NCBI RefSeq assembly: GCF_900115265.1
Contig: NZ_FOVU01000001.1
Location: 531,001 to 595,000, forward strand
Direction: 5' to 3'
DNA: 64,000 nt
DNA from: Bradyrhizobium sp. Ghvi
Lineage (GTDB): Bacteria; Pseudomonadota; Alphaproteobacteria; Rhizobiales; Xanthobacteraceae
A program made the position numbers and the translations under genes. Positions 25,235-32,962 of the stretch are shown here, one piece after another. Each line of letters starts with the position of its first letter. The stretch's first letter is position 1. The notes beneath the pieces were generated by a model. It was given only the letters and a program-made list of their open reading frames with translations. It did not search any database and was not told the DNA's origin.

Positions 25235-26785
25235 ATGTCGAAACGAGTGTTGCTTGGTCTCCTCCTGGCTTGCGGCCTCACGGCCTCGGCGCTGGCGCAA
25301 GAACCGAAGACGGGAGGCGTGATCAACGCGGTGATCCAGCCCGAGCCGCCCGGCCTGATGCTTGCGATGATCCAGAACGGCCCGACCCAGATGGTCTCGG
25401 GCAACATCTTTGAGGGGCTGTTGCGCTACAGCCCCAAGCTCGAGCCGCAGCCGGAGCTCGCCGAAAGCTGGAGCATCAGCGAGGACGCCAAGACTTACAC
25501 CTTCAAGCTCAGGAAGGACGTCACCTGGCATGACGGCAAGCCCTTCACGGCGGCCGACGTGCTGTTCTCGATCGAGATGCTGAAGCAGACGCACGCGCGC
25601 GCCCGTGCCAACCTCGTGCAGGTCGACAAGATCGAGGCGCCCGACGACTACACCGTCGTATTCACGCTGAAGCAGCCGTTCGGCCCATTCCTCGGCATTT
25701 TCGAGGTCGGCTCGATGCCGATGGTGCCGAAGCATCTCTATGAAGGCACCGACTGGAAAACCAACCCCTACAACAACGCGCCCGTCGGCACCGGCCCCTT
25801 CATGTTCAAGGAATGGCAGAAAGGCTCGTTCATCCGGCTGGTCAAGAACCCGAACTATTACGAGAAGGGCAAGCCCTATATCGACGAGATCTACTGGCAG
25901 ATCATCCCCGACGCCGCCGCGCGTTCGGTGGCGTATGAGACCGGCAAGGTCGACGTGCTGCCCGGCGGCTCGGTCGAGAATTTCGACGTGCCGCGGCTCT
26001 CCAAGCTGAAGGATACCTGTGTCACGGGCGCCGGCTGGGAATTCTTCTCTCCGCTGGCCTGGCTGTGGCTCAACAACCGTCAGGGCCCGCTGGCCGACAA
26101 GCGGGTGCGGCAAGCGATCATGTATGCGATCGACCGCGATTTCGCCAAGGATGTGATCTGGAACGGGCTCGGCAAGGTCGCCACCGGCCCCTCGGCCTCG
26201 ACCATCAAGTACTACACCGACGACGTGCCGAAATACCCGTACGATCCGGCCAAAGCCAAGGCGCTGCTGAAGGAAGCCGGCTACAAGGGCGAGAAGATCC
26301 GCCTCTTGCTGCTCGCCTATGGCGAGACCTGGCAGCGCTGGGGCGAAGCTGTGAAGCAGAACCTGATGGATGTCGGCATGAACATCGAGACGATCTCGAC
26401 CGACGTCGCCGGGGGCAACCAGAAGATCGGCGACTGGGATTTCGATATCGCCTTCACCTATCTCTATCAGTACGGCGATCCCGCCCTCGGCGTCGGCCGC
26501 AACTATGTCTCCAGCAACATCGCCAAGGGGCAGGTGTTCAACAACGCCGAGGGCTACACCAATCCCGAGATCGACAAGCTGTTTGCCGATGGCGCGGTCG
26601 CCACTCCCGACTCCAAACGCAAGGAGATCTACGACAAGGCGCAGAAGATCCTGGTCGAGGACGTGCCGGTGGCCTGGTTGCTCGAGCTTCAATTCCCGAC
26701 CATCACCCGCTGCAAGGTCAAGAATTTGATCACCACGGGGATCGGGGTCAATGACGGCTTCAAGGACGCATGGCTCGAGAAGTGA
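25235..26785 (+). CDS. ABC transporter substrate-binding protein, peptide family (SBP_bac_5)
   Basis: 516 residues. Signal peptide MSKRVLLGLLLACGLTASALA, cleaved before QEPKTGG. Family-5 landmarks are present: GNIFEGLLRYSPKLEPQPELAESW, then YTFKLRKDVTWHDGKPFTAADV, and DKRVRQAIMYAIDR near residue 287. These proteins deliver peptides, opines, nickel or other solutes to Dpp/Opp-type permeases. First gene of a four-gene importer; the permease gene follows after 197 bases that contain palindromic repeats. Confidence 0.92.
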   Translation: MSKRVLLGLLLACGLTASALAQEPKTGGVINAVIQPEPPGLMLAMIQNGPTQMVSGNIFEGLLRYSPKLEPQPELAESWSISEDAKTYTFKLRKDVTWHDGKPFTAADVLFSIEMLKQTHARARANLVQVDKIEAPDDYTVVFTLKQPFGPFLGIFEVGSMPMVPKHLYEGTDWKTNPYNNAPVGTGPFMFKEWQKGSFIRLVKNPNYYEKGKPYIDEIYWQIIPDAAARSVAYETGKVDVLPGGSVENFDVPRLSKLKDTCVTGAGWEFFSPLAWLWLNNRQGPLADKRVRQAIMYAIDRDFAKDVIWNGLGKVATGPSASTIKYYTDDVPKYPYDPAKAKALLKEAGYKGEKIRLLLLAYGETWQRWGEAVKQNLMDVGMNIETISTDVAGGNQKIGDWDFDIAFTYLYQYGDPALGVGRNYVSSNIAKGQVFNNAEGYTNPEIDKLFADGAVATPDSKRKEIYDKAQKILVEDVPVAWLLELQFPTITRCKVKNLITTGIGVNDGFKDAWLEK

Positions 26786-26809
26786 GGCGGGCGCTCCGAA
26801 CTCCACTTA

Positions 26810-26931
26810 CCTCTCCCGCTTGCGGGAGAGGTCGCTACGCTCGAAGAGCGTAGCGGGTGAGGGTCCTCCCCACTTGGCAATCCCTCTGCGGAAACACCCC
26901 CTCCCCTGCCCTCCCCCGCAAGCGGGAGAGG
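26810..26931. repeat. Cluster of palindromic repeats between binding-protein and permease genes
   Basis: Three hairpins occur in 122 bp: CCTCTCCCGCTTGCGGGAGAGG at 26810-26831, CGCTACGCTC-GAA-GAGCGTAGCG at 26833-26855, and CTCCCCCGCAAGCGGGAGAG at 26911-26930. The first and third are versions of the same palindrome. Placed after a binding-protein gene, they may protect its mRNA from 3' decay and so raise its level relative to the permease genes, as REP elements do elsewhere. Confidence 0.75.
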
Positions 26932-26982
26932 GAGCGCACCGTCGCTGCGGCGACACTCTGGCAAAATTGATCTAGTTCCAAG

Positions 26983-27954
26983 ATGCTCTCATTCGTCGCT
27001 CAGCGTGTCCTCAAGGGCGTGATCGTCCTGCTTGCGATCGTCGTCCTCAATTTCTTCCTGATCCGGCTTGCGCCCGGCGACCCCGCGGTCGTGATGGCGG
27101 GCGAGGCTGGGGCCAGCGACCAGGTCTTCGTCAACCAGCTCCGGGAAAAGTTCGGCCTCGACAAGCCGCTGCCCGAGCAGCTCTTCATATACGTCACGGG
27201 CATTGCGACCCTCGACCTCGGCTTCTCCTTCCGCCAGCAGGCGCCGGTGGCGAAACTGATCGCGGAGCGGTTGCCGGCCACATTGCTGCTCACGCTGACG
27301 GCATTCGCGATCTCGCTGGCGCTCGGTGTTCTCTTCGGCACCTTCGCGGCGCGGTTCGCCGGGACTTTCCTCGACACCGGCATCACCATCTTTGCATTGA
27401 TCTTCTACGCAATGCCGATCTTCTGGGTGGCGCTGATGGGAATCCTGCTGTTCTCGGTCACGGTCGACTGGCTGCCGAGCTTCGGTTACGAGACCGTCGG
27501 CGCCAACCTCGCCGGCCTCGCCCATGCGGCCGACGTCGCAAGACACCTGATCATGCCGGCGGTGACGCTCGGCCTGTTCTTCATGGCGACCTATACCCGC
27601 ATGACGCGCGCCTCGATGCTCGAAGTGAAGCGGCTCGACTTCGTCAAGACCGCGCGCGCGAAAGGCCTCTCCGACGCCGTGATCCAGCGCCGCCATGTGC
27701 TGCGCAACGCGCTCCTTCCTGTCGTGACACTCGCCGGCGTCCATGCCGGCACGCTGATCGGCGGCGCGGTCATCACCGAGACCGTGTTCGCCTGGCCCGG
27801 TATCGGGCGGCTGATGTACGACGCGCTTCTGCAGCGCGACTACAATCTGCTGCTCGGCGTGTTCGTGACCTGCTCCGTCATGGTGCTGATCTTCAACCTC
27901 GTCACCGACCTCGTCTATCGCCTGGTCGACCCGCGCATCGAATTCGCCGCATGA
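26983..27954 (+). CDS. Peptide-type ABC transporter permease (DppB-like)
   Basis: 323 residues with six hydrophobic segments. The opening FVAQRVLKGVIVLLAIVVLNFFLIRLAPGDP is the standard DppB start, and the ATPase-contact EAA loop is KTARAKGLSDAVIQRRHVLRNALLP. Overlaps the next permease by four bases (ATGA). It forms half of the transmembrane channel. Confidence 0.92.
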   Translation: MLSFVAQRVLKGVIVLLAIVVLNFFLIRLAPGDPAVVMAGEAGASDQVFVNQLREKFGLDKPLPEQLFIYVTGIATLDLGFSFRQQAPVAKLIAERLPATLLLTLTAFAISLALGVLFGTFAARFAGTFLDTGITIFALIFYAMPIFWVALMGILLFSVTVDWLPSFGYETVGANLAGLAHAADVARHLIMPAVTLGLFFMATYTRMTRASMLEVKRLDFVKTARAKGLSDAVIQRRHVLRNALLPVVTLAGVHAGTLIGGAVITETVFAWPGIGRLMYDALLQRDYNLLLGVFVTCSVMVLIFNLVTDLVYRLVDPRIEFAA

Positions 27955-28790
27955 AACAGTTCTGCACATCGATGCTGAAGAGCCCGAGCGGCGTCATCGG
28001 CCTCATCATCCTGCTGCTCGCGATCTCGGTCGCGGTGTTCGGGCCGCTGCTGTTTCCGAACTCGCCCTGGCGCATGGTGCAGCGGCCGTTCCTGCCGCCC
28101 TTCACGCTCTCGACCGTGCCGCTCGGCACCGACGCACTCGGCCGCGACGTGTTCGCCGGCATGATCTTTGGCGCCCGCGTCTCGCTGCTGGTTGGCCTCG
28201 TCTCGACGCTGGCCGCACTCGTCGTCGGCGTTCCCATTGGCGCCATGGCCGGCTATTTCGGCGGCAAGGTCGACGACGCGCTGATGCGCTTCACCGAATT
28301 TTTCCAGACCATTCCAAGTTTTGCGCTCGCGATCGTGCTGGTCGCGATCCTGCAGCCCTCGATCTATTCGATCGTGGCCTCGATCGCCGTGGTGAGCTGG
28401 CCGCCGGTCGCGCGCCTGGTGCGCGGCGAGGTGCTGTCGCTGCGCACGCGTGAATATGTCCAGGCCGCCGTGGTCACCGGGCAAAGCAACAGCTGGATCA
28501 TCCTGCGCGAAATCCTGCCCAACGCGTTGTCGCCGGTGATCGTGCTGGCCTCGCTGATGGTGGCGACCGCGATCCTGCTGGAATCTTCGCTGTCCTTCCT
28601 CGGCCTCGGCGATCCCAACCTGATCTCCTGGGGCTACATGGTCGGCGCCGGCCGCACCGTGATCCGGCAGGCCTGGTGGATCACCGTGTTTCCCGGCGTC
28701 GCCATCCTGATCTGCGTGCTCGGGCTGAACCTGATCGGCGAAGGCCTCAACGATGCGCTGAATCCGCGCCTCTCGCGGGAGGGACGCTGA
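27951..28790 (+). CDS. Peptide-type ABC transporter permease (DppC-like)
   Basis: 279 residues. The DppC signature PLGTDALGRDVFAGMIFGARVSLLVG lies near residue 57, and the EAA loop is EYVQAAVVTGQSNSWIILREILPN. The C-terminus (GLNLIGEGLNDALNPRL) is typical. Translationally coupled to the DppB-like gene upstream, and its stop overlaps the ATPase start by one base (TGATG). Confidence 0.92.
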   Translation: MKQFCTSMLKSPSGVIGLIILLLAISVAVFGPLLFPNSPWRMVQRPFLPPFTLSTVPLGTDALGRDVFAGMIFGARVSLLVGLVSTLAALVVGVPIGAMAGYFGGKVDDALMRFTEFFQTIPSFALAIVLVAILQPSIYSIVASIAVVSWPPVARLVRGEVLSLRTREYVQAAVVTGQSNSWIILREILPNALSPVIVLASLMVATAILLESSLSFLGLGDPNLISWGYMVGAGRTVIRQAWWITVFPGVAILICVLGLNLIGEGLNDALNPRLSREGR

Positions 28791-30412
28791 TGACGACTGC
28801 CCCGCCCGCCGTCTCGATCAGGAACTTGCGGATCGCGCTGCCCAAGGGCGCCGAGCGCCCCTTCGCGGTCGACGGCGTCTCGCTCGACCTGCGCCCCGGC
28901 AAGATCGTCTGCGTCGTTGGTGAGTCCGGCTCCGGCAAGTCGATGTGCGCGCATGCGTTGATGGGCCTGTTGCCCGACACGGTGTCGGTCACATCAGGCG
29001 AGATCCAGTTCGAAGGCCGCGACCTGCTCAAGCTCGACGACGACGGCTGGCGCGATCTGCGCGGCCGCCGGCTCGCGATGATCTTCCAGGAGCCGATGAC
29101 CGCGCTCAATCCCTTGATGCGGATCGGCGACCAGATGGCGGAGATGTTCGAGGCCCACGGCCTGCTCACGCCGAGGGAGCGGCGGGCAAAAGCGCTGTCG
29201 CTGGCGCGCGAGGTCGGCCTGCCCGACCCAGAGCGCATCGTGCGCGCCTATCCGCACCAGCTCTCCGGCGGGCAGCGCCAGCGCGCCATGATCGCGATGG
29301 CGCTTGCGCTCGAGCCGGCGGTGCTGGTCGCGGACGAGCCGACCACCGCGCTCGACGTCACGACCCAGGCGCAAATCCTGAAGCTGATCCGCAACCTCCA
29401 GCAGAGCCGCAATATGGCGGTGATGTTCATCACCCATGACTTTGGCGTCGTCGCAGATATTGCCGACCAGGTCGTGGTGCTCCGCCATGGCAAGGTCGTG
29501 GAGGAAGGCCCTGCCGCCAGCGTCTTCAGCGAGCCGCAGCACGACTACACCAAGGCGCTGCTCGCCGCCGTGCCCTCGATGCAACCGCCGGCGCGCGCCC
29601 CCCTCGACGGCCAGGCCAAAGCTGTCGAGGTGATCGGGCTGGACAAGACTTACGTCACCTCGGGCGGCTGGTTTCGCGAAGATAGACGCGTCGATGCCGC
29701 GCGCGCAGTGAACTTCAACATTCTCAAGGGCGAGACCTTGGGCCTCGTCGGCGAATCCGGCTCCGGAAAATCGTCGGTGGCGCGGCTGGTGATGCGGCTG
29801 ATCGAAGCCGATCGCGGCACGGTGCGGATCGGCGACACCGACCTGACGCAGCTCTCGGGCAAGGCGCTGCGCGCCGAGCGCCATCGCATCCAGATGATCT
29901 TTCAGGATCCATTCGCCTCGCTCAATCCAAGGCGCAAGATCGGCCACATCATCGCCGACGGCCCGATTGCGGCCGGCCTTGATCCGCGTGCGGCGTTCGA
30001 TCGCGCTCGGGATCTCCTGAAGATGGTCGGCTTGGATGCCGGCGCGGTCGAGCGCTATCCGCACGAATTCTCCGGCGGCCAGCGTCAGCGCATCGGCATT
30101 GCACGCGCGCTCGCGCTTGAGCCCGAGATCATCGTCGCGGACGAAGCCGTCTCTGCGCTCGACGTCTCAGTGCAGGCGCAGGTCTTGCGGCTGCTCGAAG
30201 ATCTCAAGGCCCGCCTCGGCCTCTCGATGCTGTTCATCACCCACGACCTGCGGGTTGCTGCCCAGATCTGCGACCGTATCGCGGTGATGCAGCGGGGCGC
30301 CATCGTCGAGCTGAAGCCGACCGCGCAGCTCTTTGCCGCGCCGGAACATTCCTACACGCGCGAGCTGCTGGCTGCGGTTCCAGGACAGAAGGAACGCGTG
30401 CTGGCGGTGTGA
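28790..30412 (+). CDS. Fused peptide ABC transporter ATPase (DppD-DppF type)
   Basis: 540 residues containing two complete nucleotide-binding domains. Each has a GESGSGKS Walker A (about residues 44-51 and 321-328) and a signature (LSGGQRQR, then FSGGQRQR). The Walker B motifs are VADEPTTALDV and VADEAVSALDV; the second has Ala for Pro. The C-termini of both halves carry the oligopeptide/dipeptide C-terminal segment (PQHDYTKALLAAVP; PEHSYTRELLAAVP). The start at 28790 is fixed by overlap with the permease stop. It powers the importer encoded by the three genes before it. Such fusions are common in rhizobia. Confidence 0.92.
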   Translation: MTTAPPAVSIRNLRIALPKGAERPFAVDGVSLDLRPGKIVCVVGESGSGKSMCAHALMGLLPDTVSVTSGEIQFEGRDLLKLDDDGWRDLRGRRLAMIFQEPMTALNPLMRIGDQMAEMFEAHGLLTPRERRAKALSLAREVGLPDPERIVRAYPHQLSGGQRQRAMIAMALALEPAVLVADEPTTALDVTTQAQILKLIRNLQQSRNMAVMFITHDFGVVADIADQVVVLRHGKVVEEGPAASVFSEPQHDYTKALLAAVPSMQPPARAPLDGQAKAVEVIGLDKTYVTSGGWFREDRRVDAARAVNFNILKGETLGLVGESGSGKSSVARLVMRLIEADRGTVRIGDTDLTQLSGKALRAERHRIQMIFQDPFASLNPRRKIGHIIADGPIAAGLDPRAAFDRARDLLKMVGLDAGAVERYPHEFSGGQRQRIGIARALALEPEIIVADEAVSALDVSVQAQVLRLLEDLKARLGLSMLFITHDLRVAAQICDRIAVMQRGAIVELKPTAQLFAAPEHSYTRELLAAVPGQKERVLAV

Positions 30413-30434
30413 GGCGCCTTTTCGTCTCGGTATT

Positions 30435-30483
30435 CTGCTCCGTCTGAGGAACGGAGCAGTCACGGGTTTTTTATCCCCCGTGA
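30435..30483 (+). terminator. Double-hairpin terminator after the peptide transporter operon
   Basis: CTGCTCCGT-7-ACGGAGCAG (9-bp stem) is followed directly by TCACGGG, a six-T run and CCCGTGA, which can form a second hairpin. The first stem plus the T-run gives a Rho-independent terminator on the plus strand 22 bases after the ATPase stop. Confidence 0.75.
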
Positions 30484-30579
30484 CCACCTGCACGGCTGCA
30501 AAGCCAAGGCCGGAACCCCACATCACATGAAATGATTTCCATCATCTGATGATGGATCGAGGATCGATTGGAGGCCGAC

Positions 30580-30744
30580 ATGGGCCAGATTATTCAGTTT
30601 GTCTCGAAGTCCGAGCGCGAGCGTCTTCGTCTCATTCAGGAAGCGCGCGCGATCTACGACAGCATTTTCCCGTCCGACGGTCCGGCCGGTGAGCAATCGA
30701 GTGGACCCGACCCGCGTCGAAACGACGGGAGCAACCTCGCGTGA
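30580..30744 (+). CDS. 54-residue small protein
   Basis: The ATG at 30580 has a strong GGAGG site six bases upstream. The product begins MGQIIQFVSKSERERLRLIQ and is highly charged, with a predicted helix followed by a Pro/Ser/Gly/Asp-rich tail ending SNLA. No signal peptide. The TGA overlaps the GTG start of the next small gene by four bases, which supports both being real and co-translated. Function unknown. Confidence 0.6.
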   Translation: MGQIIQFVSKSERERLRLIQEARAIYDSIFPSDGPAGEQSSGPDPRRNDGSNLA

Positions 30745-30950
30745 TCAAGATCATCGCTGTGCTCTGTAGCCTCGCCTCGCCGGGAAGCTGCCACGAACAA
30801 CTCGTCACCTCCTCCGACTTCGCACAGGTCTCGGTGCAGTCCTGCCTGATGGGCGCGCCGCAGCTCGCCGAATGGATGAACCAGCATCCGGCCGAACGCC
30901 TGGCCGCATGGCGCTGCGTGATCGGTCAGCAGAACGGCCGGGGAATCTAG
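30741..30950 (+). CDS. 69-residue small protein with three cysteines
   Basis: Starts at GTG 30741, overlapping the preceding stop (GTGA). The N-terminus MIKIIAVLCSLASPGSC is short and hydrophobic. Further on come QVSVQSCLMGAPQLAEWM and AAWRCVIGQQ. The four-base overlap and the spread of cysteines (9, 17, 35, 59) resemble a small secreted protein held by disulfides, although the signal region is short. No known family recognised. Confidence 0.55.
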   Translation: MIKIIAVLCSLASPGSCHEQLVTSSDFAQVSVQSCLMGAPQLAEWMNQHPAERLAAWRCVIGQQNGRGI

Positions 30951-31047
30951 GCCGCTCCCGCTTCGGCGTCGATCCGGCAATCCGTCTTTCCGAGAAGCAG
31001 ACGCCCGACCAAATCCGCGGCGCGGCCACGCGCTATCTTGCCGCAGC

Positions 31048-31335
31048 TTACCGCGGGTTGGTGTTGCTCCAGGTCGGGACTGCGTTGGTGACGCCGACCG
31101 ACGGCCAATTATACGTTCCGATCGAAGGCGCCGTGACCGTGCCAATTGCTGGGCCTGAGCTTCCGTAGGATGGCCTCGACTGCGTCGCGGTCACGCCGGC
31201 GCCGTTGTAGGCGGGAGCCATCACATTCGTGCTGTAATGCCGGCTCGCACGAGCCTTCCTTGCCTCGGCCGCGAACGGCGCGGCAAGCAGTCCGACCGTG
31301 ACGAGCGCCGCGATGGCGAACCTGATCGTTGTCAT
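31048..31335 (-). CDS. Small secreted hypothetical protein
   Basis: 95 residues from the ATG at 31335, chosen because GGAGGG lies seven bases upstream. The signal peptide is MTTIRFAIAALVTVGLLAAPFAAEA. The mature part is short, basic at first (RKARASRHYS), then Ser/Thr/Gly/Pro/Asn-rich with repeated small-residue runs. No cysteines. Likely periplasmic or exported; function unknown. Confidence 0.6.
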   Translation of the reverse strand: MTTIRFAIAALVTVGLLAAPFAAEARKARASRHYSTNVMAPAYNGAGVTATQSRPSYGSSGPAIGTVTAPSIGTYNWPSVGVTNAVPTWSNTNPR

Positions 31336-31525
31336 GACGGATCCCTCCATGCCTTGCCGCACTGTTGACCATGTGTTCATTCACCGAAGGATTCCCATAG
31401 GCCATCCGTTCATAACTCCGTGTGCGCGGAAATGTGCCGGAACCCCAGGAGGCCTGACATGCCCGCCTTCGGATCGACCCGAATCAGCGCTAGACGCTGC
31501 GAAGACTTTCGTGTCCTGAGGTGAC

Positions 31526-31846
31526 ATGACGGGTGCCGAACTGAAGCAATTGCGCGCCGACCTGTCGGAGGTGCTCGGACAGACGCTCACCGCAGCCGAC
31601 ATGGCGAAGCTGTGTGCTCTGCCGGAGAAGAGCGGCGCCGACACGATCCGGCGCTGGGAGGTGAGCGGGCCGACGCACGCCGCGACCAAGGTGCTGCGCG
31701 TGCTTGCGATGGCGAGCGAGCGCTATCCGATCCTGGAGAAGTTCGACATCTTCGACCGTCATGACGTGCGCGAGGAAGAGCGGCCGGCCAGACGCGCGGC
31801 GTTCCGCGCGCAGATGCGTGACGAGGTGTTGCGGCGCCTTGGTTAA
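31526..31846 (+). CDS. Small helix-turn-helix-like protein
   Basis: 106 residues. The segment ELKQLRADLSEVLGQTLTAADMAKLCALPEK followed by GADTIRRWEVSGPTHAA has the spacing of an XRE/Cro-type or phage-repressor helix-turn-helix, in which ADTIRRWE would be the recognition helix. The rest is a charged helix. Its divergent neighbour is the small secreted protein, and an outer-membrane protein gene follows. A DNA-binding role is inferred from layout only. Confidence 0.6.
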   Translation: MTGAELKQLRADLSEVLGQTLTAADMAKLCALPEKSGADTIRRWEVSGPTHAATKVLRVLAMASERYPILEKFDIFDRHDVREEERPARRAAFRAQMRDEVLRRLG

Positions 31847-32068
31847 CGAGATGCGCGCGCGAGGTTACCGGCAACGTCTCGAGTTAAGCTTTCCTTCAGC
31901 ACTTCTTAAGCCGCCATTAAGCACGAAAATCAATTACAGCCCAATAAGTTGGGTTGGGCGCTGTTGTGCCACGCATGTGACAGCATTTTCCTCAAAAGCA
32001 AGCTATCTGCAAAACCAACGCGGCGCGGACAGCGCGCTGCCGGGGACCTTAGTGCTGGAGTTTGGACG

Positions 32069-32794
32069 ATGAAGAAGATTCTATTTGCGACCGTTGCGCT
32101 GCTCGTGGTGGGTGCGGCTGCGCCGGCGATCGGCGCCGATCTCGGTGCCCGCCCCTATTACAACAAGGCTGCGCCGGCGTATGTCGCGCCGATCTACAAC
32201 TGGACCGGCTTCTACATCGGCGGCCATATCGGCGGTGCGTTCTCGAGCGACAACAATTTCAGCGGCCTCTCCACCGGCAACAACGGCAACGGGCGTTTCC
32301 TCGGCGGCCTGCAGGCCGGCATGGATTGGCAGGTCAATCCGAACTTCGTGGTCGGCGCCGAAGCCCAGTATTCCTGGCTCTCCGGCAGTGTCGGCGCGGT
32401 GTTCCCGGGCGGCACCTACACCAACGACCAGCGCGGCCTCGGCTCGATCACCGGTCGCGTCGGCTACACCTGGGGCCCGGGCCTGGTCTACGTGAAGGGC
32501 GGCTACGCCTATTCGGACAACAATGAGAAGGTGACCACCACCGCCGGCGCGCCGGCCACCTTCATCATCGATGGCGATCACCGCAACGGCTACACTATCG
32601 GCGCAGGCCTCGAATACATGTTCGCGCCGAACTGGTCGGCCAAGGCCGAGTATCAGTACTATAATTTCGGCGACGCACACTTCACGGCAGGTCCGCTGGT
32701 CGGCACCGGCAACTTCACCACCGGCGACCACACCTTCAAGGCGGGCCTCAACTACCGCTTCAACTGGGCAAGCCCGGTCGTCGCGCGCTACTGA
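32069..32794 (+). CDS. Outer-membrane beta-barrel protein (Omp25/RopB-like)
   Basis: 241 residues. Signal peptide MKKILFATVALLVVGAAAPAIGA, then the common opening ADLGARPYY...YNWTGFYIGGHIGGAF. The protein is an 8-stranded porin-family barrel with alternating aromatic and polar strands (NFVVGAEAQYSWLSGSVG; NWSAKAEYQYYNFGD) and ends in an aromatic residue (VVARY), the usual recognition signal for the BAM complex. Rhizobial and Brucella relatives are abundant surface proteins. A strong terminator follows directly. Confidence 0.9.
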   Translation: MKKILFATVALLVVGAAAPAIGADLGARPYYNKAAPAYVAPIYNWTGFYIGGHIGGAFSSDNNFSGLSTGNNGNGRFLGGLQAGMDWQVNPNFVVGAEAQYSWLSGSVGAVFPGGTYTNDQRGLGSITGRVGYTWGPGLVYVKGGYAYSDNNEKVTTTAGAPATFIIDGDHRNGYTIGAGLEYMFAPNWSAKAEYQYYNFGDAHFTAGPLVGTGNFTTGDHTFKAGLNYRFNWASPVVARY

Positions 32795-32823
32795 TCGCGC
32801 CTGACAACACCGTTTCGCTATCG

Positions 32824-32856
32824 AGGGCCGGCATCATTGCCGGCCCTTTCTTTTTT
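32824..32856 (+). terminator. Rho-independent terminator after the outer-membrane protein gene
   Basis: GGGCCGGC-ATCATT-GCCGGCCC forms an 8-bp GC stem (32825-32846) followed by TTTCTTTTTT, 30 bases after the stop codon. Confidence 0.9.
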
Positions 32857-32962
32857 CGCCCTGCGGAACTGCCAACCTTTTGTGCAACTTGCGATTTTTT
32901 AACCCGGCCCGAGGATACTCCGCGACGAAAATTAGAAGATTTACGGGTGTGGGGGAATTTCG

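Noticed and set aside
25103..26806. 567-codon open frame antisense to the peptide-binding protein
   Set aside because: Fully overlaps a gene with a clear family match; sequence is low-complexity V/D/R/H-rich shadow translation.
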